A stretch of 64,000 bases of DNA, taken from Propionibacterium australiense (GTDB lineage Bacteria; Actinomycetota; Actinomycetes; Propionibacteriales; Propionibacteriaceae). Every line of letters starts with the position of its first letter. The stretch's first letter is position 1. Below, one piece after another: positions 17,107 through 25,066 of the stretch. The stretch spans positions 1 through 64,000 of the forward strand of contig NZ_RCIV01000012.1 of assembly GCF_003666605.1 (NCBI RefSeq). The letters are read 5' to 3'. Under the pieces are notes generated by a model. It ran no database searches, was not told where the DNA came from, and saw only the letters and a program-made list of their open reading frames with translations. The position numbers and the translations under genes were made by a program.

Positions 17107-17125
17107 TTGGGATTCGGTTGGGAAG
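17107..17125. promoter_or_regulatory. Two TTGGGA repeats 11 bp apart upstream of gatB
   Basis: TTGGGATT (17107-17114) and TTGGGAAG (17118-17125) are direct repeats exactly 11 bp apart, one helical turn, just upstream of gatB. They match the reverse complement of the TTTCCCAA repeats ahead of the DeoR gene, so they are candidate half sites for the same regulator. Confidence 0.45.
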
Positions 17126-17219
17126 TCGGCCGACCCGGTGGCCGGTCAACCGGAAAATGGGCGCACGAACGGCGGCGATGGACGTTCGGCGTGCGGTGCC
17201 GGCGTCGGGAGTCGCCGGC

Positions 17220-17250
17220 CTGGGAACAGGGTTGCGGTTTGGTTGGGATC
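17220..17250. promoter_or_regulatory. Three phased TTGGGA-like repeats at the gatA stop
   Basis: CTGGGAAC (17220), TTGCGGTT (17232) and TTGGGATC (17243) are spaced 12 and 11 bp apart. They reach the gatA stop codon at 17249. They are weaker copies of the repeat upstream of the DeoR gene and have the same spacing. Confidence 0.35.
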
Positions 17251-17716
17251 AGACGTCGAGACCGAAGGCCTCGGACGCGGTGTCGACGATGACCTGCGGG
17301 TCGGTCGTCGACCGGATCGTCTCGAGGAACTCGGGTCTCTGGATGCTCGTGACGATCTTCTGGAGCACCTTCAGGTGCTCGCCTGCGCTGGCCAGGGCCA
17401 GCATGAAGACGGTGGAGACCTCGACCTCGTGGTCGGCGTCGCCACCCATCTCGTGGAATGTGACGGGCCTGGCCAGGGTCGCGATGACGATCGTGTCCTG
17501 GTTCACGTGTGAGGCGTCGGTGTGCGGGATGGCCACTCCCCCGGACACCGGCAGGCCGGTGGGATAGCCGTCCTCGCGCTCGGTCAGTGCGGTGATGTAG
17601 TCGTCCTTGACTCGACCATCGGCGAGGAGCGCCCCGCCGAGCTGGTCGAAGACGTCCTGACGGGTCTCGGCGTCGAGCCCGGTGAAGACGTATCTCGGGT
17701 CGATGAGAATGCTCAT
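17249..17716 (-). CDS. gatA: PTS EIIA, fructose/mannitol-galactitol type
   Basis: A 155-residue EIIA domain of the fructose/mannitol (PTS_EIIA_2) type. It accepts phosphate from HPr on His65 in the motif VAIPHTDASH and donates it to EIIB. Overall length and the segment TLARPVTFHEMGG fit a stand-alone EIIA of galactitol systems. Its ATG overlaps the DeoR gene stop by 4 bp, so regulator and transporter are co-transcribed and translationally coupled. Confidence 0.9.
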   Translation of the reverse strand: MSILIDPRYVFTGLDAETRQDVFDQLGGALLADGRVKDDYITALTEREDGYPTGLPVSGGVAIPHTDASHVNQDTIVIATLARPVTFHEMGGDADHEVEVSTVFMLALASAGEHLKVLQKIVTSIQRPEFLETIRSTTDPQVIVDTASEAFGLDV

Positions 17717-18483
17717 GTTCGTCCTTGGGTCACGTGGATGGTGCAGTGCGAGGACTCGAGGAGCGAGGCGAGCTCGCCCTCGGGTTCGCGGTCAGTGACG
17801 AGGTCGTCGAGGTCGTCGATGGAGGCCGCGCCGAGAGCCGCCGTGCGGTCGAACTTGGAGTGATCGGCCACGAGGACGACCCGCTGGCAGTGGCTCGCCG
17901 CCAGCTGGGAGACGGCGTTCTCCACGGCGTCGAAGTTGGTGACGCCGCTGCGGGCGGCGATACCGGCACAGCCGAAGAAGCCGATGTCGAAGAACAGCCC
18001 CTGCATCGCCTTGTCCGTCAGCGGGCCACCGAGCGAGTTCTCGTTGCGGCGCACCTGCCCGCCGGGGACGACGAGCTGAACGCGCTCGCACGGCAAGAGC
18101 GCCGTGATGATCGGCAGCGAGGCGCTGATGACCATGACGTCCGGGTCGGAGACGGCGATGAGCTGAGCGATCTGGAAGGCCGTGGTGCCGTAGTCGAGAT
18201 AGATCGAGTGAGCATCGGCCGCCAGCCGAACGGCCTCCCTGGCGATGTCGCGCTTGGCCTGCGCGTTGATCGTCTTGCGACTCTCGTACGCGGATTCGCG
18301 GTTCGCCGTGGCGACCGCCCCGCCGTGAACGCGTTCGAGCAGACCCCGCTCGTCGAGGGCGAGGATGTCCTTGCGGATCGTCTCGGCGGAGACGCCGAGC
18401 TCCGTGCTCAGTTCGCCGACCTTCACGGACTGCTGAGCGCGCACCTGGGCCAGGATCGCCTGACGACGCTGCGTGGTCGGCAT
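17713..18483 (-). CDS. DeoR-family transcriptional regulator of the polyol operon
   Basis: A 256-residue DeoR/GlpR-type regulator. The N-terminal winged helix (about residues 3-57) contains the family signature VKVGELSTELGVSAETIRKD. The C-terminal half is the sugar-phosphate-sensing domain with the conserved segments YLDYGTTA, NSLGGPLTDKAM and VVLVADHSKFDR. ATG 18483 is chosen because it has GGAGGGG upstream; an in-frame start further up lacks one. It is the first gene of the operon. Candidate operators TTTCCCAA lie 49-101 bp upstream, so it probably represses its own operon until a phosphorylated sugar is present. Confidence 0.88.
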   Translation of the reverse strand: MPTTQRRQAILAQVRAQQSVKVGELSTELGVSAETIRKDILALDERGLLERVHGGAVATANRESAYESRKTINAQAKRDIAREAVRLAADAHSIYLDYGTTAFQIAQLIAVSDPDVMVISASLPIITALLPCERVQLVVPGGQVRRNENSLGGPLTDKAMQGLFFDIGFFGCAGIAARSGVTNFDAVENAVSQLAASHCQRVVLVADHSKFDRTAALGAASIDDLDDLVTDREPEGELASLLESSHCTIHVTQGRT

Positions 18484-18531
18484 TGCCCCTCCTCGTGCTC
18501 CGCTGCCCGATGCACTCTCATCATAACTATG

Positions 18532-18584
18532 TTTCCCAACCATTCGCAACCAATCTCCCAAGTATTTCCCAATTAATTTCCCAA
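18532..18584 (-). promoter_or_regulatory. Array of five TTTCCCAA-type repeats, DeoR operator
   Basis: TTTCCCAA (18532), ATTCGCAA (18542), TCTCCCAA (18554), TTTCCCAA (18565) and TTTCCCAA (18577) are direct repeats at 10-12 bp steps, so all face the same side of the helix. They lie just upstream of the DeoR-family gene in an AT-richer stretch. Phased direct repeats are typical of DeoR-family operators. Confidence 0.65.
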
Positions 18585-18932
18585 GGAACCAGCACCAAGG
18601 TACCGGCGAGGCGGCACCCCCGCACGAGAACCATCACCACCCCGAGTTCGATTCGGCGTTCCCACCGGACCCACCCGGCGATGACGCTCACTCACAATCG
18701 ATGAGAAAGGTGTTCGCCGCACAGTGCCCACCCAGCTGGTGGAGGCGGTCTCACAGGCATGCAGTCCCGTAGCAGTCGGCCCACCACATCCGGTTGACCC
18801 ATAGAGCGGTGAGCGCAGGACGCACTCCACAAGGCCGGCCCCACCGCCATCGGTCGACCCGGACGCGAGACCGCCTCGGGGGCGAGAGGCGCCGACTCGC
18901 CCGACAAGGAGCAAGACACGTAGCATGAGCCC
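18585..18932. other. Divergent intergenic region, DeoR operon / ppgK
   Basis: About 350 bp between the DeoR operator array and ppgK. It should hold the ppgK promoter. An AAGGAG at about 18904 is too far from the ppgK ATG to act as its ribosome binding site. I see no gene and no strong hairpin here. Confidence 0.5.
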
Positions 18933-19676
18933 ATGGCCTACACCCTCGGAATCGACATCGGCGGCTCGGGCATCAAGGGCGCTCCGGCCGACCTTGACAA
19001 GGGCGAGTTCGCGCTGCCTCGTCTGCGCATCCCCACGCCCCAGCCGTCCACGCCGCAAGCCTGCGCGCAGGTCATCGGCGAGATCGTGGACCACTTCGGC
19101 GACCAGACCGAGGGGCCGGTCGGCGTCACCATCCCGGCGCCGGTCATCCACGGCGTCACACCCTCGATGGCCAATCTCGACCAGGGCTGGGTCGAGTTCG
19201 CCGCGCAGGACTTCCTCGCCGAGCAGTTGCATCGTCCGGTCAAGCTGCTCAACGACGCCGACGCGGCCGGCATCGCCGAGATGCGCTTCGGCGCCGGGCG
19301 CGACAAGGGCGGCCTGGTCATCATGACGACGCTCGGCACCGGTATCGGCACCGCCCTGTTCTACAACGGGGTGCTCATCCCCAACAGCGAACTCGGGCAC
19401 ATGGAGGTCGACGGACACGACGCCGAGACCCGCGCCTCGTCCGGCTACCGCGAACGCGAGGGCCTCAGCTACAAGAAATGGGCCAAGTCGCTGCAGCGCT
19501 ACTACGCGGCACTGGAACGCCTGCTGTGCCCTGATCTGTTCATCGTCGGCGGCGGCGTCAGCAAGAAGCACGACCGCTTCCTGCCCCTGCTCAACCTGCG
19601 CACCCCCATCGTGCCGGCCCAGTTGCGCAACGAGGCCGGCATCATCGGCGCAGCGCTGGCCGCAACACAGGGCTGA
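18933..19676 (+). CDS. ppgK: Polyphosphate glucokinase
   Basis: A 247-residue ROK-family kinase that phosphorylates glucose with polyphosphate or ATP, typical of actinobacteria. The N-terminal phosphate-binding motif is [11 protein letters not shown]. PpgK signatures are [21 protein letters not shown] with the catalytic Asp, [19 protein letters not shown], and [14 protein letters not shown]. The end [17 protein letters not shown] is also characteristic. Length matches known PpgK. The ATG at 18933 is kept because translation from the nearby ATG at 18924 would be out of frame. It stands alone. Confidence 0.92.
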   Translation: MAYTLGIDIGGSGIKGAPADLDKGEFALPRLRIPTPQPSTPQACAQVIGEIVDHFGDQTEGPVGVTIPAPVIHGVTPSMANLDQGWVEFAAQDFLAEQLHRPVKLLNDADAAGIAEMRFGAGRDKGGLVIMTTLGTGIGTALFYNGVLIPNSELGHMEVDGHDAETRASSGYREREGLSYKKWAKSLQRYYAALERLLCPDLFIVGGGVSKKHDRFLPLLNLRTPIVPAQLRNEAGIIGAALAATQG

Positions 19677-19764
19677 ACCGGCCCCTCAGCACCGGAGCAC
19701 CAACCGCCTCGTCCCCTCAACGCCCCGACCTTGCGCTACGCACTCACCCTGCGATCCCCGAAAA

Positions 19765-19803
19765 CCCTGCGGTTTTTGTGCGTCTTCTCACAACAACCGC
19801 AGG
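19765..19803. repeat. Intergenic hairpin repeat, single copy A
   Basis: A 39-bp unit starting CCCTGCGGTTTTTGTG and ending CACAACAACCGCAGG. The ends are complementary (CCTGCGGTT with AACCGCAGG, then TTGTG with CACAA), so it folds into a hairpin. Four more copies lie in the flanking 145-bp repeats (19855, 19961, 21669 and 21775). It follows ppgK by about 90 bp and may act as its terminator. Confidence 0.7.
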
Positions 19804-19854
19804 CTGTCCCAACAGGCAGGGCGCTCGCCCCCACTCGCCCTGCGGTTCGCATCA

Positions 19855-19999
19855 CCCTGCGGTTCTTGCGTGTCTTCCCACAACAACCGCAGGACAACCG
19901 TCAACCGGGACACCACGCCGATAAAACACACGCCGGACCAAACCCTGCGCTACGCACTCACCATGCGGTTTTTGTGCGTCTTCTCACAACAACCGCAGG
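19855..19999. repeat. 145-bp direct repeat, left copy
   Basis: This block consists of a 39-bp hairpin unit (19855-19893), a 67-bp linker containing CCGTCAACCGGGACACCACG, and a second hairpin unit (19961-19999). The same block, of the same length, recurs at 21669-21813. The linker differs from the right copy at only a few bases, and the first hairpin unit is the most diverged part. The two copies bracket the TetR and GAP-family genes. Confidence 0.8.
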
Positions 20000-20015
20000 G
20001 CCATCTGATCGAGGA

Positions 20016-20603
20016 TCAGCTCCGGTGAAGATTCGCCACCTCAGCCCTCATAATGTCAAGAGCCCATCCCGGGTCGTCCTCCGGCGAGTGGTGCAGCAAG
20101 TGAAATGACAGTCCGTCGACAAGTGCATGCAAACGGCGGGCTGCCTGACGCACCTCATTGTTCTCCCGGCTCATTCCGGTCACCATCTCAGCCACCCTGA
20201 GGAACAGCTCCGACAGCAATCTGTGCGCCTCATCCCTTGTCTTCGCGAGTTCTGGCTGTGCAGCTGCTTCAGCCATGAGGGCCATGTTCACCTCGAACTC
20301 TGCGCGACCATCATTCGACAGGGGAAGCACCTGTTCAATGACAGCCATCGCACACTCTTCAACATCGTCACCCTGCAGTACGGCGGTCACTCGCTCCGTT
20401 GCATGGTGAATCATCAGGTCAGCCGAAAAGGCCATCAGATCAGCGCGCGTCGGGAACACATGCCGCAGCGAGCCCACCGCGACTCCAGCTTGTTCAGCGA
20501 CCGCCCGCACGGATACGGCCGTGATACCCCGATCGAGGATCACTCGCCACACGGCCTCAGCGAGTTGAACCTTCCTAGCATCCCTGTCGATTCTTCGAGG
20601 CAC
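20016..20603 (-). CDS. TetR-family transcriptional regulator
   Basis: A 195-residue TetR-type repressor. The N-terminal helix-turn-helix spans about residues 28-50 ([20 protein letters not shown] followed by RHVFPTR). The C-terminal part is an all-helical ligand-binding domain with no identifiable ligand. The gene is divergent from a GAP-family membrane protein and a long inverted repeat covers its start, so it is likely to repress itself and the neighbour. The DNA of this gene pair is visibly less GC-rich than its surroundings and it sits between direct repeats, which suggests acquisition. Confidence 0.85.
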   Translation of the reverse strand: MPRRIDRDARKVQLAEAVWRVILDRGITAVSVRAVAEQAGVAVGSLRHVFPTRADLMAFSADLMIHHATERVTAVLQGDDVEECAMAVIEQVLPLSNDGRAEFEVNMALMAEAAAQPELAKTRDEAHRLLSELFLRVAEMVTGMSRENNEVRQAARRLHALVDGLSFHLLHHSPEDDPGWALDIMRAEVANLHRS

Positions 20604-20613
20604 GTGGCGATAC

Positions 20614-20654
20614 TAGTACGACTGTGCTAACCTTACTAGCACAGTCGTACTAGA
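20614..20654. promoter_or_regulatory. TetR operator, 17-bp perfect inverted repeat
   Basis: CTAGTACGACTGTGCTA (20614-20630) and its exact complement (20638-20654) are separated by 7 bp. Each arm is itself a partial palindrome (TAGTAC-GACT-GTGCTA), so two repressor dimers could bind. It starts 11 bp upstream of the TetR gene start. Confidence 0.75.
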
Positions 20655-20880
20655 AAAGTTGGGCTGTTCCTCGTCTACAAGCACCCAGAGAATGACAAGG
20701 GGCCCAAGCAGGGTCACATGGCTGCCATGCGTACCGGAGGATTGAGATGGAGCACGCGATGAGGCCGCTGGCGTCTCGAGACGCCACGGACCGTCCATGT
20801 AAGAAGAAGCTTGTGACCAGCCAGCTCCGTCACGATGGTCGTACTACAGCGCGCGGGTGGGATCGGAGCCTGGTATTACC

Positions 20881-21615
20881 GTGAACGTCGAGACCATCGG
20901 AACGCTCACCGTCCTCGCGCTCATTGACTCCATGAGTTTCGGCACGCTCGCCCTACCCACCTGGCTTCTCATGGCACCGGGGCGGATACGACCGCACCGT
21001 GTCCTGATGTTTCTGTGCGTAGTCGGCTGCTCTTACTTGGCGCTCGGCATGGCCCTGTCGTACGGCGCAACAACTGTCGTCGATAAGTATGAACACCTCC
21101 TCGCTGTTGAAGGCTTCCGGTACGTCGAGCTGATCACCGGAGCCATTCTCATCGTTGCCAGCGAGGTCATGGACTCGAAGAAAGCAAGAGCGAAAGCTGC
21201 AGGGCGAGCCGCTCAAGGCGGCGACCGTGTCATGACGTGGCGTTCACGGGTGATGAATGGCGACGCCTCGAAATGGTCATTGATCGCGCTTCTGAGTCTC
21301 GCACTCGCGGCCGTTGCCATCGAGGCCGCATCGATGCTCCCCTATCTCGCAGGAATCGGCATCATCTCGACCCAGGCCTCAGGATGGCCAATGAGGATCG
21401 CGCTCCTCACCGGCTATTGCCTTGTCATGATCACCCCTGCCCTCGTCCTGACTGCGGGAAGAGTCATTGCGCACAATGAACTTGAAACTCTGCTCAGGCG
21501 CCTCGACAGGTGGTTCGTCCGCAATGCACGGACCATGATGGCCTGGGTAACAGGAGTGATGGGCTTCATCATGGCTGCACATGGGGCACATTGTCTCTGG
21601 TTCGCGGGCTCGTAG
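20881..21615 (+). CDS. GAP/SfLAP-family membrane protein
   Basis: A 244-residue protein with six hydrophobic segments, of the GAP (glycolipid-addressing protein) family that is linked to export of surface glycolipids in mycobacteria. The start TVLALIDSMSFGTLALPTWL with the following APGRIRPHRVLMFLCVVG pattern fits the family. A charged cytoplasmic loop (MDSKKARAKAAGRAAQGGD) separates the two three-helix halves. GTG 20881 is preferred, with GGAG 12 nt upstream, but GTG 20857 in frame is possible. It is divergent from the TetR gene that probably controls it. The substrate is unknown. Confidence 0.72.
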   Translation: MNVETIGTLTVLALIDSMSFGTLALPTWLLMAPGRIRPHRVLMFLCVVGCSYLALGMALSYGATTVVDKYEHLLAVEGFRYVELITGAILIVASEVMDSKKARAKAAGRAAQGGDRVMTWRSRVMNGDASKWSLIALLSLALAAVAIEAASMLPYLAGIGIISTQASGWPMRIALLTGYCLVMITPALVLTAGRVIAHNELETLLRRLDRWFVRNARTMMAWVTGVMGFIMAAHGAHCLWFAGS

Positions 21616-21668
21616 TTCATACGATCAGCACCCCAGACGACCATGTTCTGCCCTTGTCAGGCTCTTAC

Positions 21669-21813
21669 TCCTGCGATCATCGTGCGTCTTCTCACAACAA
21701 CCGCAGGGCCACCGTCAACCGGGACACCACGCCGATAAAACACACGCCGGGCCAAACCCTGCGCTACACACTCACCATGCGGTTCTTGTGCGTCTTCTCA
21801 CAACAACCGCAGG
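21669..21813. repeat. 145-bp direct repeat, right copy
   Basis: Right-hand counterpart of 19855-19999 with the same order: hairpin unit (21669-21707, with a diverged first half), linker, hairpin unit (21775-21813). The linker differs from the left copy at only a few positions. It lies between the GAP-family gene and larC. Confidence 0.8.
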
Positions 21814-21905
21814 ATCACCTGGCTGGCGAGTGTCAACCAGCCGAGGCGTCACGCTGTCTGCCGGCGCCGAGCTGTCAGCCGGCTGTCTGCCGGGGCGCCG
21901 AGCCG

Positions 21906-23480
21906 TCAGCCGAGGTGCTCGCCGGGGCGAAGTCCTGCGGCCTCGGCGGCCGCACGGGCGCTGGCGAGGACATCCGCGATGGGGCGGGCGAGGCTGGCGG
22001 CCAGGGTCGCGACGTCGTCGAACTCGGGTTGAACCTGGACGATGGTCCCGTCCCGGTGGCCGATCTTGATCCACACCGCGTGGTCGTCGACGGTGACCGT
22101 GCGCCAGTCGCGGGCCAGGACGTCGCGGACGACACCGGTGTAGCGGCGCACACCGAAGGTACTCGTCAGCGCCATGATGCGGGCGCTCAGGGCGTCGGCC
22201 TGGGCCGGTGCGCAGAGCACGTGCAGCACGTGGGCGGGACGGCCCTTCTTCATGAGGGCCGGCTCCGACCAGGCGTCGAAGGCGCCGGCCGTCATGAGGG
22301 CGGCGAGCACCTCCGGCCAGACGCGCGGGTCGAGGTCGTCGATGTTGGCGGCCAGCTCGCAGACCTCGTCGGAGCCGGCCGGCTGGGTGTCCTCGTCACC
22401 GAGGACGACGCGCACCACGTTGGGACGCCCCGGGGTGTCCTTTGTGCCAGCCCCCACGCCGACCGCCCGGGTCGTCATGGCGGGCTGGGGGCCGGGCTGC
22501 TCGGCGAGGACGGTGACGAGGGCCATGCCGGTCGGGGTGCACAGCTCGCCCGGCAGCGGGCCGACGACCCCGCCGTGGCCCCGATGGCCCGCGGCATGCT
22601 CGGCCTCATGGGCGTCGTGGCCGTGCGGGTGCGTGTGGGCACCGTCCGCGTCGGGCCCGGGATGATCGTGGCCCTGCTGGGAATGGCCGTCGCCCGGCCC
22701 ATGGTGGACATCGTCATGTCCGGGACGACTGTGACCATGCGCAGAATGACCACCGCGCTGCTCGGGATGGGCGTGATCGGGCCCGGGATGATCGTGGCCC
22801 AGCGGGGAATGATCATCCCTCAGCCCATGGCGGGCACGGTCCTGACCGAGGTGATCGTCACTCTGCCCAGAACGATCGTGGCCGTGCCCGTCGTGGGCAT
22901 GGTGGTGTCCGTGGTGCCCTGCCGGCACGACACCGGCCGTGGTCGGCCAGCCCAGGGCGAGCTGCGCGACGGCCGGGACCGGCACGGGCATGAGCCCGTG
23001 CGCCACCTGCACCTCGCCGGCACCGACAGTGACCGGCGTGGCCACGATGCGGTCGACGCCGAGCAGGCGAAGCCCCTCGCAGCAGGCGACGACGTCGGCG
23101 ATGGAGTCGAGCGCACCCACCTCGTGGAAGTGGATCTGTTCGGGGTCTACGCCGTGCACATGGCCCTCGGCCCGGGCGATCGCCTCGAAGACGGCCAGGG
23201 CGCGGCCCCTCGTCCCCGATGCCAGGTCGGCCTGGTCCAGCAGGGTGCGGATGCTCGTCCAGGTGCGGTGCGGCGGATCGTCGACGAGGGTGGCGACCTC
23301 GGCCTTGGTCGCGCGCATGCCCTGGCGTGTGACCTGTCTGGCGGTCAGGCGCACAGAACCGGGTATGACGGCGTCGACGGCGGCCTGCAGAGCGGCGATG
23401 TCGGCGCCGGCATCGATGAGTGCCCCCATCATCATGTCGCCGGCCATGCCGGCCGATGCGTCCAGCCACAAGGTCGTCAT
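21906..23480 (-). CDS. larC: Nickel-pincer cofactor biosynthesis protein LarC
   Basis: The 524-residue product is the CTP-dependent cyclometallase that inserts nickel into the pincer cofactor of LarA-type lactate racemase and related enzymes. Family segments include the N-terminal DASAGMAGDMMMGALIDAGA and IHFHEVGALDSIADVV. The C-terminal LarC2-type segment includes ELAANIDDLDPRVWPEVLAAL and ALMKKGRPAHVLHVLC. A very His/Asp/Gly-rich insert (about residues 189-302) could store or bind nickel. In some species larC is split and joined by frameshifting; here it is one continuous frame. GAGGAG precedes the start. It follows larB by 10 bp. Confidence 0.9.
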   Translation of the reverse strand: MTTLWLDASAGMAGDMMMGALIDAGADIAALQAAVDAVIPGSVRLTARQVTRQGMRATKAEVATLVDDPPHRTWTSIRTLLDQADLASGTRGRALAVFEAIARAEGHVHGVDPEQIHFHEVGALDSIADVVACCEGLRLLGVDRIVATPVTVGAGEVQVAHGLMPVPVPAVAQLALGWPTTAGVVPAGHHGHHHAHDGHGHDRSGQSDDHLGQDRARHGLRDDHSPLGHDHPGPDHAHPEQRGGHSAHGHSRPGHDDVHHGPGDGHSQQGHDHPGPDADGAHTHPHGHDAHEAEHAAGHRGHGGVVGPLPGELCTPTGMALVTVLAEQPGPQPAMTTRAVGVGAGTKDTPGRPNVVRVVLGDEDTQPAGSDEVCELAANIDDLDPRVWPEVLAALMTAGAFDAWSEPALMKKGRPAHVLHVLCAPAQADALSARIMALTSTFGVRRYTGVVRDVLARDWRTVTVDDHAVWIKIGHRDGTIVQVQPEFDDVATLAASLARPIADVLASARAAAEAAGLRPGEHLG

Positions 23481-23490
23481 CGTGTTCTCC

Positions 23491-24204
23491 TCATTGATCG
23501 GTCGGTCCAGGATTCGCGTGCGCGATCTGGGCTGCGAGATGGCCGGCGCCGTAGCCGTTGTCGATGTTGACCACCGCCACCCCTGGTGCGCAGGCGTTGA
23601 GCATGGCCAGCAGCGCGGCCATCCCCTCGAAGGCCGCCCCGTAGCCCACCGAGGTGGGCACGGCGATGACCGGGGCCGCGACGAGCCCTGCCACCACCGA
23701 GGGCAGGGCGCCGTCCATGCCGGCCACGACGACGACGACAGACGCCTGCTCCAGCAGGGTACGACGGGCGAGCACCCGGTGCAGACCCGCCACTCCCACG
23801 TCGACGACCAGCTCGGTGCGACAGCCCAGGTAGCGGGCCGTCAGCCAGGCCTCGCGGGCCACGGGGATGTCGGAGGTGCCGGCGCAGGCGACGACGACGA
23901 GTCCCCCGTGGGGTTCGGGTTCGGCGCCGGGCCAGGCGAGCAGCCGGGCCTGCTCGTCCCAGTGGGCGCCGGGCAGTGCCTCGGTGACGGCCGTGGCGCG
24001 TGAGACGTCCATGCGGGTGAACAGGGCCACTTGGCCGTCGGGGCGTTCACGCAGCGCCGAGGCGATGGCGACCAGCTGCTCAACGGACTTGCCGGGGCCG
24101 TAGACGGCCTCGGGGATGCCGCGACGGCGGGCACGTGCGGCGTCGAGGTCGGCGACCCCGTCCAGGGGTCCTGGGCCCTGCCCGGCGGTGGCGTGCTCAG
24201 TCAT
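23491..24204 (-). CDS. larB: Nickel-pincer cofactor biosynthesis protein LarB
   Basis: A 237-residue LarB, which carboxylates nicotinic acid adenine dinucleotide and cleaves its phosphoanhydride at the first step of pincer cofactor synthesis. The C-terminal half is PurE-like, with ACAGTSDIPVAREAW, DVGVAGLHRVL, VVVVAGMDGALPSVVAGLV and VPTSVGYGAAFEGMAALLAM all characteristic. The N-terminal RRRGIPEAVYGPGKSVEQL is also a family motif. ATG 24204 overlaps the larE stop by 8 bp. An in-frame start four codons earlier is less likely. Confidence 0.9.
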   Translation of the reverse strand: MTEHATAGQGPGPLDGVADLDAARARRRGIPEAVYGPGKSVEQLVAIASALRERPDGQVALFTRMDVSRATAVTEALPGAHWDEQARLLAWPGAEPEPHGGLVVVACAGTSDIPVAREAWLTARYLGCRTELVVDVGVAGLHRVLARRTLLEQASVVVVVAGMDGALPSVVAGLVAAPVIAVPTSVGYGAAFEGMAALLAMLNACAPGVAVVNIDNGYGAGHLAAQIAHANPGPTDQ

Positions 24205-25066
24205 GGCGGTCCACACTCACCAGCGGCAGGGTGAACGCGCCCGACTGGATGCCCGCCAGGTCGAGCGTCACGAACCGGAAGCCGGCCGCCCGCACCCCGT
24301 CGACGACGCGGGTGCGCAGGCCGGCGTCGGCGAGGCGGCCCAGCTCGTCGGCGGGCACCTCGATGCGGGCGACGGCACCGTGGTGGCGCACCCGCACGTC
24401 GCTGAAGCCCTCGGCCAGGACGACGTCCTCGGCGGCGTCGATCTGCCGCAGCTTCTGCCCGGTCACCTGCTGCCCGTGGGGGATGCGGCTGGCCAGGCAG
24501 GGCGCGGCGGGCTTGTCGGCGACGGGGACTTCCCAGGCGCGGGCGAGGGCGCGCACCTGCGCCTTGGTGAGGCCGCAGTCGGCGAGCGGGCGCAGCACCG
24601 CGTGGTCCATCGCGGCCCGGGCCCCGGGGCGGTCGGGCCGCAGCCTGTCGTCGGCGTTCTCGCCGTAGGCCACGGCGGCCAGCCGGTACTCGGCGGCGAT
24701 CTGCTCGTCGATGACGGTGAACAGTTCGTTCTTGCAGAAGAAGCAGCGGTCGGCGCCGTTGGCCGCGTAGCCGGCGATCTCGCCCTCGTGCGTCGTGATC
24801 TCGGCGAGGGGCACGCCGATGGCCTCGGCGGTGGCGTGGGCGGCGCGGCGTTCGCGCCGGGGCAGCGAGTCCGAGACGGCCAGCAGCGCCACGACCCGGT
24901 CGGGGCCGAGGGCCCGGACGGCTGCCGCGCACAGCAGCGCCGAGTCGACACCGCCCGAGTAGGCGACGCCGAGGCGCCCGGCCGGCAGCGCCGCGCGCAG
25001 GTGCTCGACCAGCCGCGCGGCCGTCTCGTCGACGCCGCTGGGAGCGGGGACTGGTGCAGCGCTCAC
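24197..25066 (-). CDS. larE: Sulfur transferase LarE (pincer cofactor)
   Basis: A 289-residue PP-loop ATPase that adds sulfur to the pincer precursor. The PP-loop SGGVDS is at 37-42. Cys190 in KPAAPCLASRIPHG corresponds to the sacrificial cysteine of the Lactiplantibacillus plantarum enzyme. A CFFCKNE motif lies at 108-114. The start is GTG 25066, which overlaps the argS stop (ATGTGA), so argS and larE are translationally coupled. The order argS-larE-larB-larC gives the three maturation proteins. The racemase larA itself is not in the window. Confidence 0.9.
   Translation of the reverse strand: MSAAPVPAPSGVDETAARLVEHLRAALPAGRLGVAYSGGVDSALLCAAAVRALGPDRVVALLAVSDSLPRRERRAAHATAEAIGVPLAEITTHEGEIAGYAANGADRCFFCKNELFTVIDEQIAAEYRLAAVAYGENADDRLRPDRPGARAAMDHAVLRPLADCGLTKAQVRALARAWEVPVADKPAAPCLASRIPHGQQVTGQKLRQIDAAEDVVLAEGFSDVRVRHHGAVARIEVPADELGRLADAGLRTRVVDGVRAAGFRFVTLDLAGIQSGAFTLPLVSVDRHD

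Noticed and set aside
20655-20750. A plus-strand frame with LFLVYKHPENDKGPKQG between the TetR operator and the GAP-family gene
   Set aside because: The translation looks somewhat protein-like, but it has no start codon in a good position and ends after about 30 codons. It may be leader RNA or a fragment.
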